DNA of 32,782 nt from an uncultured Lentisphaeria bacterium (GCA_949287225.1 CASEFP010000095.1:1-32782); one strand, 5' to 3'; shown: positions 24,388 through 32,617, numbered from the stretch's first letter. The notes: generated by a model not told the origin, from the letters alone. A program made the numbers and translations.

Positions 24388-25409
24388 TCCTTCACCTGTT
24401 CGATCCGTCTTACATATTTCATGATGGGTTCCGGCTGATTCTCACGCAGGGGCCGGAGTTTTTCCGCAAACGGTCTCTGATCCACCTCGATGAACTGGAC
24501 GCCCTGCTTTTTCGCCCGTTCAACGGCAATTCTGTCCGCCTCCTTCCAAAGCTCGCGCTGTTTCAGACTGGATTCGTGCGCGGCGCGCTCCAGCCATTCG
24601 CGCTGCTGATCCGTCAGCGAGTCCCAGGTCTTCCGGCTGATCATCAGCATGTCGGGCACCCGGGTGTGTTCGTTGAGCGTGAAATATTTGCAGACCTCCA
24701 TATGCCGCCCCGTATCGAAACTCGGGAGATTGTTTTCGGCGCCGTCGACGGTGCCCTGCGAGAGCGCGGTATAGAGTTCCCCCCACGGGATCGGGGTCGG
24801 CGCTCCGCCCAGTGCACTGACAATATCCATTGCCAGACGGCTCTGCTGCGTCCGGATCTTCATGCCCTTGAGGTCGTCCGGCGTGCGGATCGGTTTTTTC
24901 GTCGTGTAGAAACTGCGCTGTCCGGAATCGTAATAGCAGAGCGCGCGCATTCCCCTCGTCAGCTCTCCAAGTTCTTTTCCGATGGGCCCGTCGAGGACCT
25001 TCCAGAAGTGCCTGCTATTGCGGAACACATAGGGAAGCCCGAGCGCAATCAGTTCCGGAACGCTCGATTCCAGCACCGCCGAGGAGGTCTTGCTGAGGTC
25101 GATGTGCCCGTTCTGCGTCTGTTTCAGGCATTCCGCCTCGGAGCCGATCATGCCCGAGGGATAGATTGCAAGATCCATGGTCCCGTTGGAATGGTGTTTC
25201 AGGCGTTCCTTCATGTAGACCATGGCTTCATGCACAGGGTGTTCCGTGGGGAGCCCGTGGCCGAGTTTCAGAATCCTGACGCCTTTCCCCGCGTTATTCC
25301 GTTCCCGGATCACGCCGGCATAAATCGCGCCGCCGATCAGACAGACGGCAAGAACGCCCGCGCAAAGTGCGGAAATTCTCCGGGAAAAGATTTTTCCGTG
25401 CTCCCCCAT
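24384..25409 (-). CDS. dctP: TRAP transporter solute-binding protein DctP
   Basis: A 341-aa exported DctP-family solute receptor. An N-terminal basic/hydrophobic segment (residues ~10-32) serves as signal or anchor. Features are L-G-H-G-L-P-T-E-H-P-V-H near the start of the mature domain, G-E-L-Y-T-A-L-S-Q-G-T-V-D-G-A-E-N in the middle, and an arginine (K-G-M-K-I-R) at the position that binds the carboxylate of ligands in this family. The ligand is therefore expected to be an organic or sugar acid. I chose ATG 25409 because AGGAGG lies just upstream; an ATG at 25475 adds a non-typical basic extension. It follows the 2-hydroxyacid dehydrogenase gene by 67 nt. Confidence 0.9.
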   Translation of the reverse strand: MGEHGKIFSRRISALCAGVLAVCLIGGAIYAGVIRERNNAGKGVRILKLGHGLPTEHPVHEAMVYMKERLKHHSNGTMDLAIYPSGMIGSEAECLKQTQNGHIDLSKTSSAVLESSVPELIALGLPYVFRNSRHFWKVLDGPIGKELGELTRGMRALCYYDSGQRSFYTTKKPIRTPDDLKGMKIRTQQSRLAMDIVSALGGAPTPIPWGELYTALSQGTVDGAENNLPSFDTGRHMEVCKYFTLNEHTRVPDMLMISRKTWDSLTDQQREWLERAAHESSLKQRELWKEADRIAVERAKKQGVQFIEVDQRPFAEKLRPLRENQPEPIMKYVRRIEQVKE

Positions 25410-25476
25410 CCTTCCTCCTTCTTCCCGTTCATGCGGAATGCGTGACCTCTTCCACCATCCGCACGGAATATGCATT

Positions 25477-26448
25477 TTATCCTTTCGAGGTCAGAAGCAT
25501 CGACTCGTCCACCTCATACAGACAGGGTTCCCCCGAAGCGAAGCGGCGGTATTCCTCAATCATGTATTCGGACATGCGGTGCACCTCGTCATTCATAGAG
25601 CCCGCGATATGGGGCGTAAGCTTCACATTCGGAAGCGTATAGAGCTTCGATCCGGCTTCCGGCGGTTCCGGATACGTCACGTCGAGCAGCGCGGTCAGAT
25701 CAGGGCGTTCCTCCATGACCTGAATCATCTCCGGCTCGTTGACCTGGCGTCCGCGTCCGGTGTTGATGAAAACGGCCCCTTCGCGCATCGAACGGAAGAG
25801 TTCTCCGTTCAGAACACCGACATTGTCGTCGCGGTCCGGCAGATGGTTGCTGATCACCATTGCCGTACGGAAGACCTCCTCCAGGGAGACTGTCCGTTTT
25901 TCCCTGCGGGAGGGAACCACAACAACATTGACGCGGTAGGATTCCAGAAGTTTCCGCACCGTGTTCGAGATCGCGCCCGCGCCGATCAGCGCGACGGTTT
26001 CTCCGTAGACGCCCCGCCCCGCCAGTTTGTGATTGTAGAATTCCGGCGATGTCAGACTGCGTGATGCACGAAAATACCCTTTCAGTCCGAGAATGATCTG
26101 GGCGACGCAGAACTCCGCCACCGGAATTGCGTTGGCGCGCCACGCGCTGAACACATGAATGTTCCGCCTGAACAGCGGACGGGCGAAGTAGTCGGTCGCG
26201 CCCGCGGCGTAGAAGACCGCCTTCAGCGCGGGCATTTTGTCAAGCTGCGCGTCTTTGAGCTGCACCATTCCCCACGTGGAAAAAACCACTTCGACACCGG
26301 CGAGTTTTCCGCTTTCGACATCCTCCGCCCTGTAAATGCCGGGCAGCAAATCGGTGATCGAGGCGATCTCCCGGATCTGCTCCGGGGTGTAGACGTAGTC
26401 AATCTGCGCGGGATTCGCTGTGAGAACCGCAGCCTTGTATTTTTTCAT
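25477..26448 (-). CDS. D-2-hydroxyacid dehydrogenase-family oxidoreductase
   Basis: A 323-aa NAD(P)-dependent dehydrogenase of the D-isomer 2-hydroxyacid family, which interconverts 2-oxo and 2-hydroxy acids. The catalytic triad positions are present: Arg232 (N-T-G-R-G), Glu261 (Y-P-E-P-P) and His280 (T-P-H-I-A-G). The Rossmann glycine motif reads G-A-G-A-I-S (156-161), with Ser replacing the last Gly of G-x-G-x-x-G, a mild departure. It starts 1 nt after the ThuA-like gene and precedes the TRAP genes, so it probably acts on the imported acid or its product. Confidence 0.9.
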   Translation of the reverse strand: MKKYKAAVLTANPAQIDYVYTPEQIREIASITDLLPGIYRAEDVESGKLAGVEVVFSTWGMVQLKDAQLDKMPALKAVFYAAGATDYFARPLFRRNIHVFSAWRANAIPVAEFCVAQIILGLKGYFRASRSLTSPEFYNHKLAGRGVYGETVALIGAGAISNTVRKLLESYRVNVVVVPSRREKRTVSLEEVFRTAMVISNHLPDRDDNVGVLNGELFRSMREGAVFINTGRGRQVNEPEMIQVMEERPDLTALLDVTYPEPPEAGSKLYTLPNVKLTPHIAGSMNDEVHRMSEYMIEEYRRFASGEPCLYEVDESMLLTSKG

Positions 26449-26449
26449 C

Positions 26450-27115
26450 TTATTGTTTCTCCAGAAGATAGTTGATGATTGTCACAATATTGGCGATCAC
26501 GTCCGGATGCGCCGTCACCGCCGGATAGTGTCCGGGAATGAAGCTGACCAGTTTTCCGCCCCACGGCGTGAGCGCTTCGCAGCACTGGACGAACGTGCCT
26601 TCCTCGATATGCGTTTCCATCAGGCGCATGCAGGGGCAGGTGTTTTCCAGATTCGTATAGATCTCATCCTCGGGCAGATCCATTTCGCGCAGTTTTGACG
26701 CGAGTGCATGGCGTGTGACGGAGCGTTTTACGAAATAGGGTCTCTTCGGATGCGTGGAGGCGGGCATTCCGTCCGGATCATTCGGGCGGACCCAGCGCTC
26801 TCCGACCAGCGGCCGCCACCAGTCCCACATCCAGAACGCGGCGCTCGAACCGTGCAGCAGCAGGGCGTTCCCGCCTCGTTCCAGATAGCGGAGGACACGT
26901 TTTTCCGCCTCCGGGCCGGGGTGCGGCTGATTGCAGGTTGCGCCGATCATGTTCAGGATCATCAGTTCGCAGTCGCGCTCCCAGTCCGCATGTTCCAGAA
27001 CATCCCATTCATTATCGTAAAATGCGATTCTGCCCTTCAGTTCCGCGGGCAGATGCTCGAAAACAACCTTGCCCGGATGTGATTCATAGTGATCGTCCGC
27101 AAAAAAGTATATCAT
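26450..27115 (-). CDS. ThuA-like domain protein (second)
   Basis: A 221-aa protein with the ThuA-like, class I amidotransferase-like fold. It shows L-M-I-L-N-M-I-G near residue 52, G-G-N-A-L-L-L-H-G-S-S-A-A-F-W at the nucleophile-elbow region, and a late V-S-F-I-P-G-H-Y-P segment equivalent to the P-G-H-E motif. It differs clearly from the ThuA-like protein at 20251, so the two are not recent duplicates. AAGGAGG lies about 4 nt before ATG 27115. It lies 80 nt after the OYE gene stop and 1 nt before the next gene. The role is inferred as handling of a keto-sugar or related intermediate. Confidence 0.8.
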   Translation of the reverse strand: MIYFFADDHYESHPGKVVFEHLPAELKGRIAFYDNEWDVLEHADWERDCELMILNMIGATCNQPHPGPEAEKRVLRYLERGGNALLLHGSSAAFWMWDWWRPLVGERWVRPNDPDGMPASTHPKRPYFVKRSVTRHALASKLREMDLPEDEIYTNLENTCPCMRLMETHIEEGTFVQCCEALTPWGGKLVSFIPGHYPAVTAHPDVIANIVTIINYLLEKQ

Positions 27116-27195
27116 GAAACCTCCTTGGAAATGGAATCTGTTTTCAGGAAAGATAGTGCGTTTTTCAGATTAAACAAGCGTTTCCCGGAAAAAAT

Positions 27196-28638
27196 TCAGC
27201 CTCTCGCGGCTTTTTTGATTTCGCGCAGACGCGCGGCCTCGGGCAGACGCTTGTAGAAGCTGTCCAGCGGATAGCAGCCGGAGATCATGCCGTTGCGCGG
27301 CGCGCTCGTGCAGTCGCCGAACGTCCGGCAGATCCGGCAGCGGTCGAGCGTCTTTCCGCTGAGGGAGTCCGCGCACATCTCCGGATAGGAGAGCACCATC
27401 CGCCCGATTCCGGCGAAATCGGCTTCCCCGTGCGCCACGGCATACTCGGCGGCGTTCGGCAGATACTCCTGGAGACAGGTGTAGCCGGATCCGACGATGA
27501 GCATTTCCGGACACCGCTTCTTGAGCTCCCGGACCGCCTTCAGATGGCGCGAAACGTTGTAGAGCGGATGCTCCGGCATCAGATAGCCGTCGGACACGGG
27601 ATAATACGCGGGCCGCTGCATGTGGACGTTGTAGTAGGGACTTCCGATCGTCGCGCAGATGAGCTCGACGCCGTACTCCTCCAGCATCTTGACGAAGCGG
27701 ACGGTTTCCGTGAGTTCGGGGTCCATCTCCATGCCCGAACCGTCGCCGCCGAACGCGTAGGGATACGGCCCGCTCCACTCCATCGGGTGCCCGACGCCGT
27801 CGGAACCCTTGACGAACGGCATAATATCAAAAATGCTGACGCGCGCGGAGAGCGCAAGGCCCGGCGCCGCCTTCCGGATGCTCTCGGCGATCTCGCGGAA
27901 GAAGCGCGTGCGGTTTTCAAACGAACCTCCATACGGGCCGGGGCGGTCGTAGGCGGTCAGGAATTCGTGCCCGAGATAACCGTGCGCATGCTTGATGTCG
28001 ACAAAATCGAATCCGGCCTTCTGCGCGATCACGGCGGCGTCGGCGAAATGGCGGACGATGTCGCGGACCTCGGCATCGCTGACGACATTCGAGGCGTCGT
28101 TGCCGAATTTTCTGTCCAGAAGCGGGTGGGAATACGCCGTTTTCGACTCCAGGACGTCGGCCTTGTTCGGATGGGAATAGCGCCCGGAGTGGGTCAGCTG
28201 GAGCCCGATCATCAGATCGTCGTTCCGCCCGAATTTGTCCTTGTGCGCCTGGCGCATTTCCGCGCAGATCGAGCGCAGGGCTTCCGCGGTGTGCTCCGCG
28301 ACCAGAAGCTGGCGCGGATTGCTCCTTCCGGAGTGCATGACCGCGGCCGCCTCGGTGCCGTACAGGAGTTTTGCGCCGCTGACAGCGAAATTCAGCCAGC
28401 GCCGGTGCGTGAATTCGCTCGGCGTGCCGTCCGCCATGCAGTCCCAGCCCTCCATTGGGAGGATCGCCCAGCGGTTGCCGATCGTACGCCCGTAGCATCG
28501 GATGCTCCGCGCCAGTGCGGAGGAGCCGTCCGCGGGCACGGACGGTGCGAGCGGAATGTCGATGTTTTCGCTTTTCAGGTAGGAGGAGAACTCCTCGACG
28601 GTCTTGAATTCGGTCACTTTGCGGTAGGTGTTTGCCAT
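27196..28638 (-). CDS. Old-yellow-enzyme-family NADH:flavin oxidoreductase with Fe-S motif
   Basis: A 480-aa OYE-family enzyme with an FMN-binding TIM barrel. Recognisable elements are L-Q-L-T-H-S-G-R near residue 150, K-H-A-H-G-Y-L-G-H-E-F-L near 218 holding the active-site Tyr, and the E-N-R-T-R-F-F segment. After the barrel is a cysteine set C-x2-C-x5-C-x11-C (C-R-I-C...D-C...G-C), as in the [4Fe-4S] OYEs, which usually have C-x2-C-x3-C. It lacks the C-terminal FAD/NAD(P) domain of 2,4-dienoyl-CoA reductase-like members. It likely reduces an activated C=C bond, perhaps with electrons from a partner protein. It lies 3 nt after the XRE-cupin gene. Confidence 0.9.
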   Translation of the reverse strand: MANTYRKVTEFKTVEEFSSYLKSENIDIPLAPSVPADGSSALARSIRCYGRTIGNRWAILPMEGWDCMADGTPSEFTHRRWLNFAVSGAKLLYGTEAAAVMHSGRSNPRQLLVAEHTAEALRSICAEMRQAHKDKFGRNDDLMIGLQLTHSGRYSHPNKADVLESKTAYSHPLLDRKFGNDASNVVSDAEVRDIVRHFADAAVIAQKAGFDFVDIKHAHGYLGHEFLTAYDRPGPYGGSFENRTRFFREIAESIRKAAPGLALSARVSIFDIMPFVKGSDGVGHPMEWSGPYPYAFGGDGSGMEMDPELTETVRFVKMLEEYGVELICATIGSPYYNVHMQRPAYYPVSDGYLMPEHPLYNVSRHLKAVRELKKRCPEMLIVGSGYTCLQEYLPNAAEYAVAHGEADFAGIGRMVLSYPEMCADSLSGKTLDRCRICRTFGDCTSAPRNGMISGCYPLDSFYKRLPEAARLREIKKAARG

Positions 28639-28641
28639 GGT

Positions 28642-29178
28642 TCAGAACCTCTTTCCTTTGTGCAGATGCACGATGATGAGTTCAGTGTCTTCAAGTGTTT
28701 CGTAGGTGTGCGGCAGAAGCGCGTCGAACTGGATCGACATCCCGCGCGTCAGGTCGCACGATTCGTTCGGGAGCGTGAAGCGGAGACGGCCATTCAGCAC
28801 CCAGCAGAGTTCATAATCGTCCCGGTGAAGTTCGGGAGAGGAAAGTTTCGCTCCTTTCTTTGCGACGGCGTGCATGCAGCGCATGTTGCCGTAGTTCACG
28901 CGGTCGAATTCAAAGTCGCCGGATTTGTAGCGTTCGGCCGCCACGCGGTGCGATGTCCGGTTTTCCGCCAGGGAGATCAGGTCGGACAGCGTCAGCCCGA
29001 ACACCCGCGCGATCCGGTAGAGCGTGTCCATCTCCGCCGTGTTCTGGTTGCGTTCGAGTTTCGAGATCACGCTCGCGGCGACCCCGCTCCGGGTCGAAAG
29101 GTCGGCGATGCTCATATTTTCGCGCTTGCGCAGTTCGCGCAGAATCCCGAAATCACAGATCATCTCCCGGCAGGTCAT
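28642..29178 (-). CDS. XRE-family HTH regulator with cupin domain
   Basis: A 178-aa regulator. An XRE helix-turn-helix (residues ~11-70: L-R-E-L-R-K-R...L-S-T-R-S-G-V-A-A-S-V-I-S-K-L-E-R-N) is followed by a small C-terminal cupin (residues ~100-175: H-R-D-D-Y-E-L-C-W-V-L-N-G-R-L...F-D-A-L-L-P-H-T-Y-E). Such regulators bind a small ligand in the cupin barrel. Its ATG overlaps the flavoprotein stop by 4 nt, so it sits inside the catabolic operon it may control. A palindrome at the SDR start codon (31867-31879) is a candidate site. Confidence 0.92.
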   Translation of the reverse strand: MTCREMICDFGILRELRKRENMSIADLSTRSGVAASVISKLERNQNTAEMDTLYRIARVFGLTLSDLISLAENRTSHRVAAERYKSGDFEFDRVNYGNMRCMHAVAKKGAKLSSPELHRDDYELCWVLNGRLRFTLPNESCDLTRGMSIQFDALLPHTYETLEDTELIIVHLHKGKRF

Positions 29179-31091
29179 GCGTTGCCCCCGTAGATTTTCC
29201 CGGCGCGGAAGTCGCTCCAGACCGTTTCAAACCATCCGTCCGTCTCCGGAACCGGACGGCAGGGCGTCCACGAAATTTCCGGATACCCGGATGCGCCGCG
29301 TCCGCAGATCATGAGCCGGTTCCGGAACGCGGTCTTTTCTTCGGCCATGCGCCACTTCGCCTCCAGCGCCGGATGAATCGCGCACCCGTTCTCCGAGAGC
29401 ACAATTGAACCGCCGCGGGAGCCGATGTAGTCGATCTGCATCAGAATGCATTCCAGGTAATAGATGTGTGCCGTGCAGAGCTGGCGGTTGCGCAGTGCTT
29501 CGCAGAGCGACTGCGCATCCAGATTTCCGAGTCCGTCCCCGTTCAGCGAAGCTGCCTGTTTGTAAGCCTCGTCCAGCGCGGCCGTCACATTTTCCGTCGA
29601 ACGGACGAATGCGCCCGCGCGGCTCATGCGGTGCTGCATTGCGGCACGCTCGCTTTTCCAGTCCAGCGCGGCGGGAATGGTGCGCAGCGCATTCAGGAGC
29701 GCGAGCTCCTTTTCCAGAATCGCGTCGAACTGTTCCTGCGGGAAGGTGTTTTCCCGATAGTTCGCCCCGATGAATTCCGAGGCGCGGAACGCTCCGACCT
29801 GACCGGCGTTCAGCGCGGTCCCGCCGGGACGCGTCACGCCGTGCGAACCGTTCACCTCGCCCACCGGGAACAGGTGCTTCAGATTGACCGACTCCCACCA
29901 GAGGTTTCCGGCGAGTCCGCCGTTGTTGTGCTGGGCGCAGACCGCGATTTCCAGCATTTCCGATTCGAGGTTGATCTTGTGTTTCCGGTAAAGCTCGATC
30001 GCGGGCGCGTTCAGGACGGCAAGTCGTTTCAGCGGAGAATCCCCCAGCGCGCCGGAGCGCTCCAGATAGGTGCGCGTCTCCTCGTTCAGCGCCTGCAGAT
30101 CCAGATCGGAGGGATCGGTGCGGTAGTCGAGCCAGACCCGCCGTCCGCGCTCGACCGTTTCGATGTAGGTGAAGATGTCGATCAGCGAGGAGCCCGGCAC
30201 ATGGCCCGCCGCAAACGGCCACTGATACCCCTTGAGGAAGATGGCGTCGTACATTTCCGAAGGCGTTGCGAAATATTCGCGCAGGAACTCTTTTGCGTCG
30301 CCGCCGTCCCTGTCCGTGGAGACGAAGCGCGGAAGCACCTGCATGTAGCTTCCCGAAACATTCCAGCGGAACTTGATCGAGGCGAGCCCGAACTGCGATT
30401 CCGCGAGATTGCAGGCCTTCGCCCCCGCCTCGAGCGCGAGTCCGATCGCGCCCGTATGCACCTTGGGATAGACGCTTGTCTCATACAGTCCGCCGGGTCC
30501 GCCGACCGCGAAAACAATGTTTTCCGCCTGCACGCATTCAAACTCTCCGCTGTCGCTGTTGACGAAAACGGCGCCGACGGTGCGTGTGCCTCCGGCGTCT
30601 GTCAGGAGTTTGACCGCCACGCGGTGCTCACGGACGGGAATGCCGCGGCGCTTGAGTTCGGCAGTCAGGGCAAGACACATGTCGCGGGAGGTGTAGGGTC
30701 CGCAGCTGGTCGCGCGGCGCTTCGGATCGTGATCCGTCTTGTAGCCGATGTACTGGCCGCAGGGATCGTGCGGGAACGGCACGCCGAGCGTGACAAGATG
30801 TCCGAACGCAAGCGGGGAAAGCGCGGCTTCGACCAGGGCGATGTCCCCGTGAAGCGATCCGCCCGCGGCGAGGTCGCGCGCCATCAGGAGCGGGGAATCG
30901 GGTTCCGCGCCGTACATCCCGAGTTTGTAGTAGGTCTGCTTGTCGCTCCCCGTGTTGATCGAGGTTCCCATCCGGAGCCCTTCGGTGAATACGACGCAGT
31001 CCGTAACGCCGAGCGCGTGAAGACGCACTGCGGCGGCAAGTCCGGAAGCACCGCTGCCGATGACAAGCGTGTTGACTCTGAGCGTCTCCAT
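29175..31091 (-). CDS. FAD-dependent oxidoreductase, FrdA/AprA-like flavoprotein
   Basis: A 638-aa flavoprotein with an N-terminal FAD-binding Rossmann motif (G-S-G-A-S-G-L-A-A-A, residues 12-21) and the overall plan of succinate dehydrogenase/fumarate reductase/L-aspartate oxidase flavoproteins, including the late G-E-V-N-G-S-H-G...G-G-T-A-L-N-A-G FAD-contact region. No Fe-S or membrane partner subunit is encoded nearby, so it may be soluble and accept electrons differently. It lies 9 nt after the SDR gene and its stop overlaps the XRE-cupin gene. It probably oxidises or reduces the substrate of the cluster; the exact reaction is unknown. Confidence 0.88.
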   Translation of the reverse strand: METLRVNTLVIGSGASGLAAAVRLHALGVTDCVVFTEGLRMGTSINTGSDKQTYYKLGMYGAEPDSPLLMARDLAAGGSLHGDIALVEAALSPLAFGHLVTLGVPFPHDPCGQYIGYKTDHDPKRRATSCGPYTSRDMCLALTAELKRRGIPVREHRVAVKLLTDAGGTRTVGAVFVNSDSGEFECVQAENIVFAVGGPGGLYETSVYPKVHTGAIGLALEAGAKACNLAESQFGLASIKFRWNVSGSYMQVLPRFVSTDRDGGDAKEFLREYFATPSEMYDAIFLKGYQWPFAAGHVPGSSLIDIFTYIETVERGRRVWLDYRTDPSDLDLQALNEETRTYLERSGALGDSPLKRLAVLNAPAIELYRKHKINLESEMLEIAVCAQHNNGGLAGNLWWESVNLKHLFPVGEVNGSHGVTRPGGTALNAGQVGAFRASEFIGANYRENTFPQEQFDAILEKELALLNALRTIPAALDWKSERAAMQHRMSRAGAFVRSTENVTAALDEAYKQAASLNGDGLGNLDAQSLCEALRNRQLCTAHIYYLECILMQIDYIGSRGGSIVLSENGCAIHPALEAKWRMAEEKTAFRNRLMICGRGASGYPEISWTPCRPVPETDGWFETVWSDFRAGKIYGGNA

Positions 31092-31100
31092 GAACTCACC

Positions 31101-31868
31101 TCAGAAGCGTTCGATCGTCAGGCCGCCGTCAATGTTGATGACCTGCCCCGTCGAATAGCCGAGCGAACCGGAAACAAGCATTGCGACGGCGCGCCCGATG
31201 TCGGCGGGTTCGCCCCAGCGCTTCTGGAGCGTCAGGCCGTCGGCGATCATCTTGTCGTATTTCGCGGCGACGCAGCTGGTCATGTCGCTGCGGATCACGC
31301 CGGGACGCAGTTCGTAAACGCAGATTCCGAGATCGGCGAGACGCACCGCCCAGAGCTTGGTCGCCATCGCGACGCCCGCTTTGGAGAGACAGTATTCCCC
31401 GCGGTTGATGCTCGCGTAGTCCGCCGAGACGGAACCGGTGTTGATGATGCAGTGGAAGGTATCGTTCCGGTTCGCGATGATGCGTTTAGCCGCCGCCTGA
31501 GTCAGGAAGAAGGGACCGCGCAGATTGATCCCGAGCACACGGTCGAAACTTTCTTCGCTCATTTCCAGCAGATCGGCGCGGACATCGGGCGCGACGCCGG
31601 CGTTGTTGACCAGCACGTCGAGCGCGCCGAAATCCGCTTCGAACGCGTCGAGCATCGCCTCGCGGTCGGCTGCGGAGGATACGTCGCAGCGGTAGTAGGC
31701 GAATTTGCCCGGATAGTTTTCTTTGAGTTCCGCCAGAAAGTCCGCACAGGAATCCGCTTCCGCGCGTCCGCAGAACGCCACATTGTGCCCCGCCTGCGCA
31801 AGCGCTCTCACAATTCCGGCGCCAATCCCGCGCGCGCCGCCCGTCACCAACACATTACTTGCTGTCAT
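31101..31868 (-). CDS. Short-chain dehydrogenase/reductase (SDR)
   Basis: A 255-aa classical SDR. It has the cofactor motif T-G-G-A-R-G-I-G (residues 9-16), N-N-A-G (88-91), and the catalytic set Asn115, Ser146, Tyr159 and Lys163 (Y-C-L-S-K). A C-D-V segment at 61-63 fits the adenine-contact Asp. It oxidises or reduces a hydroxyl/keto group using NAD(P)(H). It is the first gene of the nine-gene minus-strand cluster. GAGGA (31881-31885) is 12 nt before ATG 31868, a rather long spacing, and a palindrome covers the start codon. Confidence 0.94.
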   Translation of the reverse strand: MTASNVLVTGGARGIGAGIVRALAQAGHNVAFCGRAEADSCADFLAELKENYPGKFAYYRCDVSSAADREAMLDAFEADFGALDVLVNNAGVAPDVRADLLEMSEESFDRVLGINLRGPFFLTQAAAKRIIANRNDTFHCIINTGSVSADYASINRGEYCLSKAGVAMATKLWAVRLADLGICVYELRPGVIRSDMTSCVAAKYDKMIADGLTLQKRWGEPADIGRAVAMLVSGSLGYSTGQVINIDGGLTIERF

Positions 31869-31879
31869 GATCTGATCAT
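31867..31879. promoter_or_regulatory. Palindrome over the SDR start codon
   Basis: ATGATC-T-GATCAT is a 13-bp odd palindrome that includes part of the SDR start codon. Read on the minus strand, it also contains an upstream ATG opening a four-codon frame that ends with TGA overlapping the SDR ATG. It could be an operator or a translational control element; function is inference. Confidence 0.4.
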
Positions 31880-31919
31880 CTCCTCTTTTAAAAGTTCTCT
31901 AATGATATATTTTATAGTA

Positions 31920-31947
31920 AAATATAGCGTAAAAGAAATATTTCAAG
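31920..31947 (-). promoter_or_regulatory. Possible promoter of the SDR-to-dctM cluster
   Basis: On the minus strand TTGAAA (31942-31947) is followed after 16 nt by TATTTT (31920-31925), in an A+T-rich tract. A TATAAA (31911-31916) is an alternative -10 box. The leader would be about 45 nt. Confidence 0.35.
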
Positions 31948-32179
31948 TTTTTTTCTTTTGAATTTCATATTTTCTTTTTCTGGTCGAAAAAGAATTCCGA
32001 TACAGGAATTTTCGCATGAAGTTTATCCGTGGATTCCAGTTCCTGGCATGAAGTAAAATGGACCTCTGCCTTTTTCAGGGTGGAATTCCATTTCGGACCT
32101 CAGAGTTTTGTCAGCGGAGGATTTCAGTTGAGAAAAAGATAGATACAAACAAAAATTCATTCTTTATAGAAAATTCCTG

Positions 32180-32208
32180 TTGAATAACTCAAAAAACGGT
32201 GGTATAGT
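32180..32208 (+). promoter_or_regulatory. Promoter of tRNA-Arg
   Basis: TTGAAT (32180-32185) and TATAGT (32203-32208) are spaced by 17 nt and end 18 nt before the tRNA. Both boxes are near consensus. Confidence 0.7.
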
Positions 32209-32226
32209 ATATAACTTCGTTCAAGC

Positions 32227-32303
32227 GCACCCGTAGCTCAGTTGGATAGAGCGTCTGCCTCCGGAGTAGAAGGTCGTGAGTTCAAGTCTCGCCGGGTGCA
32301 CCA
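32227..32303 (+). tRNA. tRNA-Arg (anticodon CCG)
   Basis: A full cloverleaf is visible. The acceptor GCACCCG (32227-32233) pairs with CGGGTGC near the 3' end, the D stem is GCTC/GAGC, the anticodon stem TCTGC/GTAGA encloses loop CTCCGGA with anticodon CCG (32261-32263), and the T stem GTGAG/CTCGC encloses TTCAAGT. The CCA end is encoded (32301-32303). Confidence 0.96.
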
Positions 32304-32380
32304 TTCATTACCAAGCACTTACAAATAAAAATACTGCTCCTGATTTTTCCATTTTGTTGCTTTTTTGTTGCCGAAAATAT

Positions 32381-32416
32381 CCCGTTTGGATGCGATAGAC
32401 TCCATACGGGTTTTTT
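32381..32416 (+). terminator. Rho-independent terminator after tRNA-Arg
   Basis: CCCGTTTGGA (32381-32390) pairs with TCCATACGGG (32401-32410) with one mismatch across a 10-nt loop, followed by TTTTTT (32411-32416). Confidence 0.8.
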
Positions 32417-32541
32417 CTTTTTCCCGCCAGATTACATGCCCGACCGGCAGATATGGAATCACTTTTTCAAAATGCATGGCTATGCACCGAAGGTTAACAG
32501 AAGTTACATTTCAAATTTTCTGTTTTGGTTCGGAAAAATGA

Positions 32542-32560
32542 GGCTGTTTCAGCCCTTTTT
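32542..32560 (+). terminator. Second hairpin with T-run, terminator or attenuator
   Basis: GGCTG (32542-32546) pairs with CAGCC (32550-32554) over a TTT loop, followed by C and TTTTT, then another nine-T run at 32564-32572. The stem can be extended by A-T pairs outside. It lies 58 nt before the next gene, so it could be a backup terminator or a leader attenuator. Confidence 0.55.
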
Positions 32561-32617
32561 CCGTTTTTTTTTCGCCCAATGATTCTATAAAAACTTCTTT
32601 TTTTTCTGGAGTCTGAT

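Larger units (their letters stand above)
31869..32226. other. A+T-rich intergenic region with short repeats
   Basis: This region separates the SDR gene from the tRNA. It holds a possible minus-strand promoter at its left end and the tRNA promoter at its right. Between them are small hairpins (AATTCC/GGAATT near 31993-32010; CCAG-TTC-CTGG near 32036-32046) and a 9-bp direct repeat GCATGAAGT (32014-32022, 32046-32054). No protein frame is credible. A small RNA cannot be excluded. Confidence 0.45.
32304..32617. other. Non-coding region after the tRNA
   Basis: This 314-nt region holds two hairpin terminators (listed separately), a 9-bp direct repeat TTTTGTTGC (32352-32360, 32363-32371) and a small inverted repeat TGCAT/ATGCA near 32473-32486. 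No protein-coding frame is convincing. Confidence 0.5.

Noticed and set aside
29466..31961. 831-codon plus-strand frame across the flavoprotein and SDR genes
   Set aside because: It is antisense to two well-supported enzymes with intact catalytic motifs.
32352..32371. Direct repeat TTTTGTTGC downstream of tRNA-Arg as a possible attachment site
   Set aside because: Too short, A+T-rich, and no integrase or copy of the tRNA 3' end is visible in the window.
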